Positions 9,023 to 19,178 of a stretch of 64,000 bases of DNA are shown one piece after another. A program made the translations under genes and the position numbers. The DNA is from Sediminibacterium salmoneum NBRC 103935 (GTDB lineage: Bacteria; Bacteroidota; Bacteroidia; Chitinophagales; Chitinophagaceae): NCBI RefSeq assembly GCF_000511175.1, contig NZ_KI866530.1:1869336-1933335 (forward strand). Reading direction: 5' to 3'. Under the pieces are notes generated by a model. The model saw only the letters and a list, made by a program, of their open reading frames with translations. It had not been told where the DNA came from and did not search any database. How positions within the stretch are numbered: the stretch's first letter is position 1; every line of letters starts with the position of its first letter.

Positions 9023-10450
9023 TTACTTATTTACAAATATTGCGGAAACAGTGTCTCCGGTTAAATCTAATAGTGGCTGAGGATAAACACCAAAAACCAA
9101 TATCATCAATGTAATAATCACTAGGGCTACTTGTATATTGAATGGCATTTCACTGGCTTTTTCTGTGGTAGCATTTACATTACCGTAAATAACTCGCTGA
9201 ACCATGTTTAACGTATATACAGCAGCCAGAATGATACTGATTCCTGCAATACCGGCCATTACCATATTATACTGGAACAAACCATTAAACATTAAGAACT
9301 CTCCTATAAATGCATTGGTTAATGGAAGTGCCACATTGGCCAAAGCCATCACCACCAATAAAATTGCCATTACCGGTGCTTTCTGTGCAAGACCACCCAG
9401 TTCTTTCATATTGGTAGTACCCAATTGCTTTTCTATCAAGTCTGCAATAATCCAAAGGCCTATCACATTTACGCCGTGGCTAAACATTTGAATCATTACG
9501 CCATCCATGGCTGTTGCATTATTCGTGAACATGGCAGCAGACATTAAACCAATATGCGCAATGGAAGAATAAGCAATCATGCGTTTTATATCATCCTGTC
9601 TAATCGCTATCAACGATGCGTAAATCATACCAATCACAGATAAGATAATAATCAGGTTGGCAGACTGTGCAGCAGCTGTTGGGAACATGGGGAGCAACCA
9701 TCTGATAACTGCAAACACACCCATTTTAACCATGATACCACTCATGACCATGGTAGTAGCTGTTGGAGATTGCTCGTAAGCGTCTGGCTGCCAAGTATGG
9801 AATGGGAAAATGGGCATCTTAATGGCAAACGCAATAAAGAATAACCAAAACAACACCCCTTCCTGCTTTGCAGACAATTCTACTGCTTGAAAACTTTGCC
9901 AAGAGAAAGACTGATCAGCTGTGTTGAAATACATGAACAGGATTCCAATCAGCATCAACAATGATCCCACAAATGTGTACACAAAGAATTTGAAGGTAAC
10001 CGCAATTCTTTTTTCTCCGCCCCATATAGAACAAAGAAAGTATACAGGTATTAATGCCAGCTCCCAGAAGAAGTAGAACAACAGTGCATCAGACGCTAAA
10101 AACACACCCATCAATCCTGCCTGAGATAATAGCATCAATCCGTAAAATGAAGAAGCTTGCTTATACGTATTATTATAAATTGCTGTAAAAATTACCGGAA
10201 AAGATATCGCAGTTAATAAGGTTAGCATTTTGGCCATCCCATCTGCTTTCAAGGTAATTCGGCTACCAATGCTTGCTAACCAGCTGGCATCGTACGTGAT
10301 GGTGCCTGGAGCAAAAACAGCAGACAAAGCCAGTGCAGCTATAGCTACAGAAGCCAGTAATGCAAAGTTCTTGGCTGCATTCCCCTGCTTTAAAAACAAA
10401 GCAATTAATCCTGTTACAAGCGGTGTTAATATGAGTAATAAAGTAATCAT
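9023..10450 (-). CDS. nuoM: NADH-quinone oxidoreductase subunit M
   Basis: 475 residues and about 14 membrane segments. Family motifs are present: the Glu of FFFWELALIPVYFL in an early helix and FPFHTWQPDAYEQSPT in the discontinuous helix region. NuoM is a proton-translocating antiporter-like subunit between NuoN and NuoL. It lies 26 bases after nuoL and 18 bases before nuoN. Confidence 0.96.
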   Translation of the reverse strand: MITLLLILTPLVTGLIALFLKQGNAAKNFALLASVAIAALALSAVFAPGTITYDASWLASIGSRITLKADGMAKMLTLLTAISFPVIFTAIYNNTYKQASSFYGLMLLSQAGLMGVFLASDALLFYFFWELALIPVYFLCSIWGGEKRIAVTFKFFVYTFVGSLLMLIGILFMYFNTADQSFSWQSFQAVELSAKQEGVLFWLFFIAFAIKMPIFPFHTWQPDAYEQSPTATTMVMSGIMVKMGVFAVIRWLLPMFPTAAAQSANLIIILSVIGMIYASLIAIRQDDIKRMIAYSSIAHIGLMSAAMFTNNATAMDGVMIQMFSHGVNVIGLWIIADLIEKQLGTTNMKELGGLAQKAPVMAILLVVMALANVALPLTNAFIGEFLMFNGLFQYNMVMAGIAGISIILAAVYTLNMVQRVIYGNVNATTEKASEMPFNIQVALVIITLMILVFGVYPQPLLDLTGDTVSAIFVNK

Positions 10451-10476
10451 TATTGCAGAGCTACTTGATGAACGAA

Positions 10477-12424
10477 TTAAAATAATTTATTTAAAAACCC
10501 AATGATGGTTGAATCATTAAACCATATGATAAAGAACACAACCAACGACAAAATCATAATCAACAGATAGCTGGCTACCTGTCCGCTTTGAATCAAACGA
10601 ACTTGTCTTGAACCATAAGCAATAAACTTACCTACGCCATTCACTACTCCATCAATTCCTGATTTTTCCACCACCTGTTTCAAAAATCCAGCCAGTGCAT
10701 TCAATGGGTTCACTACTATGGCATTGTACAACTCATCTACATACCACTTATTCATCAGCACTTTGCCCAAACCAGTTTCTTCTGCTTCGTTTTGCTGGTA
10801 GTTCTTATATGATTTTACAGCGAATGTTATAACCGCTATAATTAATACCGTTACAACCCCCCATCATGATATACTCCTGAGAATGACTCAGGTGATGTTC
10901 GGTTGCCAGCTTGGATGAGTCAGCAAAAATGGGCGCTAAGAATCCTGCCAACCAATGTTTGTTTTCTGCAAATACAGCGGGTATACCAATGAAACCACCT
11001 ATTACAGATAATATTGCCAAAACAATCAATGGAATAGTCATAGCAGAAGGACTCTCATGTAAATGATGTTCCTGCTCGTGTGTTCCGCGGAAATTTCCCA
11101 AGAATGTTAGGGTGTATAATCTGAACATATAAAAGGCTGTCATCAATGCACCACCCACTCCTATATAATAGAAGATTGGATTACTGCTGTAAGCCGCTAC
11201 TAATATTTCGTCTTTAGAGAAGAAACCAGAAAAAGGAGGAATACCTGCAATAGCCAAACATGCCAGCAAGAAAGTCATATGCGTTATTGGCATATACTTT
11301 TTCAAGTTCCCCATTTTACGGATATCCTGCTCGTGGTGCATAGCATGTATAACGGAACCTGCACCTAAGAACAATAAAGCTTTAAAGAATGCATGGGTCA
11401 TTACATGGAATACAGCGCCTGTGTAAGCGCCAACGCCTAATCCTAAAAACATATACCCTAACTGACTTACAGTGGAATAAGCCAATACTTTTTTAATATC
11501 GTTTTGCTTTAAGGCAATGGTTGCCGCAAAAATGGCTGTTGCCAAACCAATCACAGCTACCAATGTTTGTGTAGCCGGTGCCATAGTATATAAAATATTA
11601 CTTCTGGCAATCATGTAAATACCGGCAGTAACCATGGTTGCAGCATGGATCAAAGCTGATACAGGTGTAGGACCGGCCATTGCATCGGGCAACCAAGTGT
11701 ACAAAGGAATCTGTGCACTCTTACCCATGGCTCCAACAAATAACAAAGTGGTGATGGCTGTAATATCAAAAGCAGACAACTGGCTGATGCCCGCAAATAC
11801 ATCTGAGTAATTAACCGTTCCGAGTTTAAAGATTAACCAAAATACCGCTAATAAGAAACCCAAGTCACCTATACGGTTCATGATGAATGCCTTCTTGGCT
11901 GCATAGCTGTAATCGCCATTCTTGAACCAGTATCCAATTAACAAATAGGAACACAATCCAACGCCTTCCCAGCCAATAAACATAATAACATAGTTACTAC
12001 CCATTACCAGTAGCAACATAGAGAAGACGAATAAATTTAAATAAGCAAAATAGCGTGCAAAATGATGAGGTGCTTCCTCTTTCATGTATGCAGTAGAGTA
12101 CAAATGGATCAGAAATCCAATTCCGGTTATGATTAACAGAAATAATACAGACAACTGATCTACCTGAAAGGCGAATGGAATGGTAAATGCCTCTGTTTGT
12201 ATAAAATTAAACAAGGTTACTACGCTGTTGATAGGAGCACCGCCGCTATTGGCTGCCAATCCATATACCTGTCCAAATAAAAAGCAGGACGTTAAAAAGG
12301 ACAGGAAGATCATACCTGATCCAACAATACCTACCGCAGATTTAGACAGACGCTGTCTGCCTAATCCGTTTATCAGGAAACCCAGCAAGGGAAACAAGGG
12401 GACTAAAAAAGCAATTTTACTCAT
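10477..12424 (-). pseudogene. nuoL: NADH-quinone oxidoreductase subunit L, split by a one-base frameshift
   Basis: The first frame (10805-12424) gives 539 residues of a normal NuoL, with the motifs GWEGVGLCSYLLIG and PLYTWLPDAMAGPTP, and then goes wrong after EYIMMG. The true end continues in another frame down to 10477. The break is at a run of six G on the coding strand (CCCCCC at 10857-10862 on plus). With five G the frame reads MMGVVTVLIIAVITFAVKSY and joins smoothly to the 97-residue tail that holds the last membrane helix, giving about 648 residues. NuoL carries the outermost proton channel and the long lateral helix of complex I. Since all other nuo genes look functional, error in the homopolymer is the likely cause. 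Confidence 0.92.
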
Positions 12425-12442
12425 ATTACTAAGTTGCGGGTG

Positions 12443-12778
12443 CTAGTTTTTCAATCGGTTCAGGAAATTAATGTCTACAGAATGCGTATTCCTATACAGC
12501 ATCACAATAATGGCAAGGCCCACACTCACTTCAGCTGCAGCTACCACCATAATGAAGAATACAAACAACTGGCCTTCTACCCCTGCAGTGCTTGCTGCAT
12601 TGCTGGTTAAAGCAGCTGCGTGGTGCATCTTAGAAAAGGCAACCAATAGCAGATTCACTGCATTCAGCATTAACTCTATGCACATGAAAACAATAATGGC
12701 ATTGCGTCTGGTTAAGACTCCAATAATACCAATGCTAAACAAAGCCAGTGAAAAATAGATATAGTATTGTATAGGCAT
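12443..12778 (-). CDS. nuoK: NADH-quinone oxidoreductase subunit K
   Basis: 111 residues with three membrane segments. Two conserved Glu of the proton path are seen, in [12 protein letters not shown] and in [11 protein letters not shown]. NuoK is a small membrane subunit of complex I related to MrpC. It lies 18 bases before nuoL and 17 bases after nuoJ. The insertion between helices 2 and 3 (Ala/Ser/Thr-rich, about residues 53-68) is somewhat longer than in E. coli. Confidence 0.95.
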   Translation of the reverse strand: MPIQYYIYFSLALFSIGIIGVLTRRNAIIVFMCIELMLNAVNLLLVAFSKMHHAAALTSNAASTAGVEGQLFVFFIMVVAAAEVSVGLAIIVMLYRNTHSVDINFLNRLKN

Positions 12779-12795
12779 AATTGCGTTGTTATAGG

Positions 12796-13297
12796 TTAGT
12801 CTTTTTTACCAATTACTACTGCACCAACCATGGCGCTTAAAAAAAGTACACTGCTGATTTCAAATGGAACAACAAAGTCACTGAACAATGCTTTGCCCAG
12901 GTTCTTGATCAATCCAATATCACCTGTTTTCATAAGGGCTGCTTTACCAGAAAGTTCTGTTGCCTGTCTAATAAGTGAAACCATTACCATCAGGAAGCAA
13001 CCTCCGGATACTACTCCAGCTAGTTTCATCCACCAGTTTTTCCTGGGTTCTGCATCTGCATTCAGGTTCATTAACATGATTACAAACAGGAACAATACCA
13101 TGATGGCCCCTGCATACACAATCAGATTAACAATTGCTAGAAACTGTGCATTCAGCAAAATATAATGACCTGAAATGGCAAAGAATACCACAATTAACCA
13201 AAGTACACTGTGCACCGGGTTCTTACTTACCAGTACCATGATGGCACTGAATATGGCCAGCGCACTCAATAAAAAAACAAATTTGTAAAGTATCCAT
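12796..13297 (-). CDS. nuoJ: NADH-quinone oxidoreductase subunit J, apparent frameshift near the start
   Basis: Five membrane segments and the family motif [20 protein letters not shown] identify NuoJ. The open frame as it stands can only start at 13359, inside nuoI, and gives a strange polar N-terminus. A normal start ATG exists at 13295-13297, but in another frame. Reading from it and removing one T from the run of seven (A7 at 13271-13277 on plus) gives [20 protein letters not shown], a typical NuoJ beginning, and a 30-base gap to nuoI. I therefore place the start at 13297 with a one-base homopolymer insertion, giving about 166 residues. If the sequence is right, the 187-residue form starting at 13359 is the alternative. 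Confidence 0.85.
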
Positions 13298-13327
13298 CTG
13301 TTTAATTGTATTATAACCTTGCAATAA

Positions 13328-13867
13328 TTATACTCTTGCTGCACCTTTTGCTGCTGCATATTCTTCAGGAGCTTTGTTCTTATCGGGAATTAACAAGTCG
13401 TCCTTTCCGTAGATAAAGCCTTTTCTGGTAAAATTTGCTGGTGCAAAAGTTTCGCTTAAATAAATAGCATCTTTAGGACAAGCTTCCTCACACAATCCAC
13501 AGAATATGCAACGCAGCATATTGATTTCATATTTAGCTGCATATTTCTCTTCACGGTATTTGTTTTCTTCACCAGGCATTCTTTCTGCTGCTTCCATCGT
13601 AATGGCTTCAGCAGGACAGGCTACAGCACATAAGCCGCAAGCCGTACAACGCTCTCTTCCTTCTTCGTCTCTGTTTAAAACGTGCAGGCCTCTAAATACG
13701 GGACTGAACTCACGCTTCTGCTCAGGATACTGAATAGTAGGCTGCTTCTTGAAAATATGGCTGAAAGTAATGGCCATACCCTTAAATATATTGGGCAAGT
13801 AGATGCGCTCCATGAAGCTCATCGGCTCCCTACTTACTTGTTTTCCTCTGTTTGTTAAAGCTTGCAT
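13328..13867 (-). CDS. nuoI: NADH-quinone oxidoreductase subunit I
   Basis: 179 residues. Two ferredoxin-type 4Fe-4S motifs are complete: CTACGLCAVACP and CIFCGLCEEACP. They bind clusters N6a and N6b, which pass electrons from NuoG to NuoB. The N-terminal part (LPNIFKGMAITFSHIFKK) is the amphipathic anchor at the membrane surface. The C-terminal tail is Ala/Lys-rich. It lies 42 bases after nuoH. Confidence 0.96.
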   Translation of the reverse strand: MQALTNRGKQVSREPMSFMERIYLPNIFKGMAITFSHIFKKQPTIQYPEQKREFSPVFRGLHVLNRDEEGRERCTACGLCAVACPAEAITMEAAERMPGEENKYREEKYAAKYEINMLRCIFCGLCEEACPKDAIYLSETFAPANFTRKGFIYGKDDLLIPDKNKAPEEYAAAKGAARV

Positions 13868-13909
13868 GTAATCTTTTATATAAAAGGTTCACAAATGTAA
13901 ATGTTTGTT

Positions 13910-14959
13910 TTATCCCTGCTGCCACAAAATCACCGCTCCTGTTACCAACATATTCACTAAGGCTAGTGGTATTAATTTTTTCCAACCCAGGTTCATTAGC
14001 TGATCGTATCTGAATCTTGGAATGGTCCAGCGAATCCACATAAACAGGAATAAGAACATCACAATCTTGGTTAGTAGTGATAACACACCCAAAATCGCTG
14101 CCATATTAGGCGCTAGTGTAGACTCATCCAGGAATGGAATATCATAACCACCAAAATACAAGCTAGCCATTACCGCACTGCTCATAATCATGTTTACGTA
14201 TTCGGCGAAAAGATAGAAACCCAGTTTCATAGAAGAGTATTCCTGATGGTATCCCATGTTCAATTCGTTCTCTGCTTCCGGCAAATCGAAGGGAGTTCTG
14301 TTACATTCTGCCATGGCGCAAATGAAGAACAACAAGAAGCCCAATGGCTGATACACAATATTCCACCAGGCACCCGGCGCCATTTGCTGATCAACAATTG
14401 TTTTTAAACTCAATGATCCTGAAAGCATGAGAACAGCAATCAATGAAAGGCCCATTGCCAATTCATAACTAATTGCCTGAGAAGCGCCACGCAATGCAGC
14501 CATCAAAGAGAATTTGTTATTGGAAGCCCAGCCACCAATCATGATACCATATACACCCATACTCACTACACCAAACACGTATAGTATTCCAATATTGATA
14601 TCAGCAATTTGTAAATCAATTTTTCTTCCAAACAATTCCACAGAACTGCTCCAGGGAATAACTGCACAAGTCATCAAAGCTGCTGTCATTGCCATAGCAG
14701 GTCCCAGAATGAACAAGGCTTTATTGGCTGAATTCGGAATAATTTCTTCCTTCATGATCAACTTCAAACCATCTGCCAAAGGTTGTAATAAACCCATTGG
14801 ACCCGCACGGTTCGGACCTGGTCTGTCTTGCAATACTGCCGCTACTTTACGTTCAGAAAACGTAGTATAAAGGGCAATGCCCAAGCTGGCGAAAACGATA
14901 ATCGCAATCAGGATTAGTTTCTCCAGCATTAATATCCAATCTAAGGCCAATAGTGTCAT
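13910..14959 (-). CDS. nuoH: NADH-quinone oxidoreductase subunit H
   Basis: 349 residues and about eight membrane segments. The quinone-site motifs are intact: GPNRAGPMGLLQPLADGLKL in the first loop and AECNRTPFDLPEAENEL in the third. NuoH forms the quinone chamber at the joint of the membrane and peripheral arms. It lies 12 bases after nuoG. Confidence 0.96.
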   Translation of the reverse strand: MTLLALDWILMLEKLILIAIIVFASLGIALYTTFSERKVAAVLQDRPGPNRAGPMGLLQPLADGLKLIMKEEIIPNSANKALFILGPAMAMTAALMTCAVIPWSSSVELFGRKIDLQIADINIGILYVFGVVSMGVYGIMIGGWASNNKFSLMAALRGASQAISYELAMGLSLIAVLMLSGSLSLKTIVDQQMAPGAWWNIVYQPLGFLLFFICAMAECNRTPFDLPEAENELNMGYHQEYSSMKLGFYLFAEYVNMIMSSAVMASLYFGGYDIPFLDESTLAPNMAAILGVLSLLTKIVMFLFLFMWIRWTIPRFRYDQLMNLGWKKLIPLALVNMLVTGAVILWQQG

Positions 14960-14971
14960 GCTTCTGGTTTA

Positions 14972-16069
14972 TTAGTCTTTATTCGATGTAAAGTCAGTTG
15001 AATGTGCAGGTCTGTCTAATTTACTCAAGGTTATCTCAGGCTTATTCACTTCGCTTACGCTATGAATATCCATCAGCAACTTTGGCTGACGACCCCCATG
15101 CACTGCTTCAAAAGTTTCTGTTGGTTTATGTATTCCCACTTTACCTGCATAGTGACCCTGAGAAATAACTGAGTGACGGTCAATCAGTCTAGGTCCTTCA
15201 ATTACCCAGTCACTGGTTTGTTTCTTATCGAATCGGCAGGTATTACAAATCCAGTCTTCCACTTCACCCCATTGATCTTTGCGTGCAGTAACCCTGAACA
15301 CTTCGTCTCCTCTGTTCCATAGCGTTACTTTTCCGCTACAGGTTGGACAGTCTCTGTGAGCGTCCATAGGCTTTAAGAACCATACCCTGTTTTTGAAACG
15401 GAAAGTTTTGTCTGTTAATGCACCTACCGGACAAACATCAATTACGTTCCCTATAAATTCATTGTCTAAATTCTTCTCTATATAAGTAGCAATTTCTGCA
15501 TGATCTCCTCTGTCCAATACACCATGCTCTCTTTTTCCAGTGAGCTGATCTGCTGTAAATACACAACGGTAGCAAAGAATACAACGCGTCATATGCAACT
15601 GTATCTTATCGCCTAAATCGTGCTTCTTAAATGTTCTGCGCTGAAACTCATAACGAGTACCCGCTTTGCCATGCTCGTAGCTAAGGTCCTGCAAATGACA
15701 TTCTCCAGCCTGATCACAAACTGGACAATCCAATGGGTGATTGATTAATAAAAATTCTACCACACCACTGCGGGCATCCATCACGCGATCACTTGTAATA
15801 TTTTTCACTTCCATTCCATCCATTACGGTAGTACGACAGCTGGCCACCAGTTTGGGCATGGGTCTTGGATCTTTCTCAGATCCCTTGCTTACTTCTACCA
15901 AACAGGTTCTGCACTTACCACCACTGCCTTCTAATTTGCTGTAATAGCACATGGCAGGGGGAGCAACATCGCCGCCAATCTTACGCGCTGCATTCAGGAT
16001 CGTAGTACCCGCGGGTACTTCTACCGTGATATTGTCGATGGTTACTTTAAATAATGGTTGTTCAGACAT
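14972..16069 (-). CDS. nuoG: NADH-quinone oxidoreductase subunit G, short form
   Basis: 365 residues, far shorter than the roughly 900 of E. coli NuoG. Seen in order: a 2Fe-2S ferredoxin domain (CYYSKLEGSGGKCRTC, then C at about 79), the His-Cys motif HPLDCPVCDQAGEC, a 4Fe-4S motif CILCYRC with a distant CP, and a further four-Cys motif (CPTC and CNTC). The large molybdopterin-oxidoreductase-like domain is absent, and the gene ends in a short polar tail. This short form is usual in Bacteroidota, so I read it as complete. It relays electrons from NuoE/F to NuoI. It lies 7 bases after nuoF. Confidence 0.92.
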   Translation of the reverse strand: MSEQPLFKVTIDNITVEVPAGTTILNAARKIGGDVAPPAMCYYSKLEGSGGKCRTCLVEVSKGSEKDPRPMPKLVASCRTTVMDGMEVKNITSDRVMDARSGVVEFLLINHPLDCPVCDQAGECHLQDLSYEHGKAGTRYEFQRRTFKKHDLGDKIQLHMTRCILCYRCVFTADQLTGKREHGVLDRGDHAEIATYIEKNLDNEFIGNVIDVCPVGALTDKTFRFKNRVWFLKPMDAHRDCPTCSGKVTLWNRGDEVFRVTARKDQWGEVEDWICNTCRFDKKQTSDWVIEGPRLIDRHSVISQGHYAGKVGIHKPTETFEAVHGGRQPKLLMDIHSVSEVNKPEITLSKLDRPAHSTDFTSNKD

Positions 16070-16076
16070 AACTTAA

Positions 16077-17429
16077 TTAAGCTGGTACATGAATAGGATC
16101 TGCATAATGCGCCAATCCATAATTTCTTTTTTGTGCTTCTTCAGGATGATTCACATGCCATTCAAATTCATCTCTGAAATGTCTTATGGCAGCTGCTACT
16201 GGCCATGCCGCAGCATCTCCCAAAGGACAGATAGTATTTCCTTCAATCTTGCGCTGAATATCCCACAACAAATCAATATCACTCATCTTGCCTTTTCCGG
16301 TATCAATGTTTTTCAAAATCTTTTCCATCCAACCCGTTCCTTCACGGCAAGGTGAACACTGTCCACAACTTTCGTGACGATAAAAACGCGCTAAAGTGTA
16401 CGTGTTTTTAACAATACATTGGTCTTCGTCCAGTACAATGAAACCACCAGATCCCATCATAGAACCTGTTGCAAAACCACCGTCACTTAAACTTTCGTAG
16501 TTCATGTAACGGGTTTCTCCCTTAGCCGTTTTCAATAATAGATTGGCAGGTAAAATAGGAACAGAAGATCCACCTGGGATACAGGCTTTCAATCTTTTTC
16601 CATTGGCAATACCGCCACAGTATTCATCTGAATAAATAAACTCTTCTACAGAAATGGTCATATCAATTTCATACACACCAGGCTTATTGATATTACCGCA
16701 GGCAGAAATCAGTTTGGTTCCGGTAGAACGGCCCACACCAATTTTTGCATATTCATCTCCACCCATATTGATGATAGGAACCACTGCTGCTAGGGTTTCT
16801 ACGTTGTTCACCACAGTTGGTCTTCTCCACAAACCTTCAATGGCAGGGAATGGAGGTTTGATTCTTGGATTTCCTCTCTTACCTTCTAAGGATTCAATCA
16901 AGGCAGTTTCTTCTCCGCAGATATACGCCCCTGCTCCTCTCTGCACATAGATATTACAATCGAAACCCGTACCTAAAATATTTTTACCCAAAAAGCCATT
17001 GGCTTTGGCTTCTTCAATTGCCTGTTCTAAAATGTCTACGATCCAAGCATATTCGCCACGGATATAAATGTAAGTGTCATTACTTCCCAATGCAAAGGAT
17101 GAAACAATCAATCCTTCAATTAGCAAATGAGGAATAAACTCCATCAAATAACGGTCTTTGAAGGTTCCCGGCTCACTTTCATCTGCATTACAAACCAAGT
17201 GTCTGGGTACTCCTTCTGGCTTGGCAATAAAGCTCCATTTCATTCCCGCAGGGAAACCAGCACCACCTCTTCCACGAAGTCCGCTTTTCTTTACTTCTTC
17301 CACAATAGATGCAGGATCCATTTGCTTCAAAGCTTTTTCCACCGCACGATATCCCCCTTCTTTCCGATAGGTTTCAAAGTAACGGATACCCGGCACATGC
17401 GCTTTCTCTAATAATAATTTTACACCCAT
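16077..17429 (-). CDS. nuoF: NADH-quinone oxidoreductase subunit F
   Basis: 450 residues. The NADH/FMN-binding region has GRGGAGFPAGMKW and GAGAYICGEETALIESLEG, and the C-terminus has the 4Fe-4S site ESCGQCSPCREG with a later CPLGDAA. NuoF oxidises NADH and feeds the iron-sulfur chain of complex I. It lies only 3 bases after nuoE, suggesting coupled translation. Confidence 0.97.
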   Translation of the reverse strand: MGVKLLLEKAHVPGIRYFETYRKEGGYRAVEKALKQMDPASIVEEVKKSGLRGRGGAGFPAGMKWSFIAKPEGVPRHLVCNADESEPGTFKDRYLMEFIPHLLIEGLIVSSFALGSNDTYIYIRGEYAWIVDILEQAIEEAKANGFLGKNILGTGFDCNIYVQRGAGAYICGEETALIESLEGKRGNPRIKPPFPAIEGLWRRPTVVNNVETLAAVVPIINMGGDEYAKIGVGRSTGTKLISACGNINKPGVYEIDMTISVEEFIYSDEYCGGIANGKRLKACIPGGSSVPILPANLLLKTAKGETRYMNYESLSDGGFATGSMMGSGGFIVLDEDQCIVKNTYTLARFYRHESCGQCSPCREGTGWMEKILKNIDTGKGKMSDIDLLWDIQRKIEGNTICPLGDAAAWPVAAAIRHFRDEFEWHVNHPEEAQKRNYGLAHYADPIHVPA

Positions 17430-17432
17430 ATC

Positions 17433-17933
17433 TTAATTATTTGCGGCAGCATTTTTTCTGCATTCATCAATAATGGCGTCCACTTTTTCTTTGGTCAGAT
17501 GTTCCTTATAATGTTTTCCCATCTGCATCATTGGCGCATAACCACAGGCTCCTAAACACTCTACCGTTTTTAAGGTAAACATGCCGTCTGCTGTGGTTTC
17601 CCCTGGTTTGATTCCCAGTTTGGTTCCAATATATTCAATGATATCATCGCATCCATTTACCATACAAGGTCCTGTCTGGCAAACTTCGAATAGGTATTTA
17701 CCAACTGGTTTTAAATTATACATGCTATAGAAAGTAGCTACTTCGTACACTTCAATGGGTGTAATATTCAACAGTTCTGCTACATAATCCATAGTCTCTG
17801 CACTCAGCCATCCACCAAAGCTATCCTGTGCTAAATGCAGTACAGGCAATAAAGCACTCTTTTGTTTTCCTTCCGGATAACGAGCTACCAGGCGGTTAAA
17901 CTCTTTCAATTGTTCATCATTAAACTTAGTCAT
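17433..17933 (-). CDS. nuoE: NADH-quinone oxidoreductase subunit E
   Basis: 166 residues. A helical N-terminal part is followed by a thioredoxin-like domain with the 2Fe-2S ligands in CQTGPC and CLGACGYAP. NuoE binds cluster N1a next to NuoF. It lies 11 bases after nuoD. Confidence 0.96.
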   Translation of the reverse strand: MTKFNDEQLKEFNRLVARYPEGKQKSALLPVLHLAQDSFGGWLSAETMDYVAELLNITPIEVYEVATFYSMYNLKPVGKYLFEVCQTGPCMVNGCDDIIEYIGTKLGIKPGETTADGMFTLKTVECLGACGYAPMMQMGKHYKEHLTKEKVDAIIDECRKNAAANN

Positions 17934-17944
17934 AGCTTCTTTTA

Positions 17945-19168
17945 TTAAGCATCCAATTCACCTGCAATCAGGTTTAAACTACTCATGGTTAAAATGGCAT
18001 CAGACAACATGCTGTCTTTTACCAACTCAGGATAAGCCTGATAGTAAATAAAGCAGGGTCTGCGGAAATGCAGTCTGAATGGGGTTCTTCCTCCATCACT
18101 AATCAAATAAAATCCTAACTCTCCATTTCCTCCTTCTACTGCATGGTATACTTCCCCTTTTGGCATATCTACTTCACCCATGATGATTTTGAAATGCCAA
18201 ATCAATGCTTCCATTTTGGTGTACACATCTTCTTTCTTAGGAAGATAATATTCAGGTACATCTGCATGGTACACTTCTGCTTCTGTTCCCTTGAATTCCT
18301 GAATTTTATTGTACGCCTGTTGAATAATGCGCATGCTTTGCCACATTTCCGCATTTCTCACTAGGAAGCGATCGTAGTTGTCGCCGGTTTTTCCTACCGG
18401 AATGTCAAATTCAAAATCCTGATAGCTGCTGTAAGGAGAATGTACACGTACATCGTAATCTACACCTGCTGCTCTTAGGTTTGGACCCGTAAAACCATAA
18501 TTCAATGCACGTTCTGCACTGATAGGACCGCCACCAATCGTACGCTCCATGAAAATTCTGTTTCTGGTTAATAGGCTTTCCAATTCTCCTAAAGCAACCG
18601 GATATTCTTTTAAGAATTTCTCGAGTTTCGTAAACGCTGTATTTGAGAAATTCCTCTCAAAGCCGCCAATACGCCCAATATTAGTAGTAAGACGGGACCC
18701 ACATACTTCTTCATATATTTCATAAATTAATTCACGGTACTGCATTACGTAAAGGAATCCGGTAAATGCACCAGAGTCTACCCCTACAATGGAATTACAA
18801 ATCAGGTGATCCGCAATTCTGGCCAGTTCCATAATAATCACGCGCAGATAATCAACCCGCTTTGGTGTTTGTACACCCAGCAATTTTTCACAGGTTAAAT
18901 GCCACCCCATATTGTTAATGGGGCTGCTACAATAATTTAAACGGTCTGTGATAGGGGTAACCTGATAAAGCGGTCTTCTTTCGGCCAACTTCTCAAAAGC
19001 ACGATGGATATAACCAACGGTCTGTTCACTGGATACCACTCTTTCTCCATCCAGCTCCATGATGTTCTGAAATACACCGTGTGTAGCCGGGTGCGTAGGC
19101 CCCAGATTGATGGTTGTAGTTTTCCGCTCAATCGCGTCTTCTGCTAATGTTATATTATGATCACTCAT
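17945..19168 (-). CDS. nuoD: NADH-quinone oxidoreductase subunit D
   Basis: 407 residues. The quinone-site motif GPTHPATHG is at residues 23-31, and the 49-kDa family pattern continues through to the C-terminal FRRPCFIYYQ region and the final LIAGELDA. NuoD forms the quinone-reducing site with NuoB. NuoC and NuoD are separate genes here, unlike the fused NuoCD of E. coli. It lies 10 bases after nuoC. Confidence 0.97.
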   Translation of the reverse strand: MSDHNITLAEDAIERKTTTINLGPTHPATHGVFQNIMELDGERVVSSEQTVGYIHRAFEKLAERRPLYQVTPITDRLNYCSSPINNMGWHLTCEKLLGVQTPKRVDYLRVIIMELARIADHLICNSIVGVDSGAFTGFLYVMQYRELIYEIYEEVCGSRLTTNIGRIGGFERNFSNTAFTKLEKFLKEYPVALGELESLLTRNRIFMERTIGGGPISAERALNYGFTGPNLRAAGVDYDVRVHSPYSSYQDFEFDIPVGKTGDNYDRFLVRNAEMWQSMRIIQQAYNKIQEFKGTEAEVYHADVPEYYLPKKEDVYTKMEALIWHFKIIMGEVDMPKGEVYHAVEGGNGELGFYLISDGGRTPFRLHFRRPCFIYYQAYPELVKDSMLSDAILTMSSLNLIAGELDA

Positions 19169-19178
19169 ATTTTAAGTT

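Noticed and set aside
10477-10770. 97-residue frame as an independent small complex I subunit
   Set aside because: It is the C-terminal helix region of NuoL; removing one base in the C6 run fuses it in frame with the rest.
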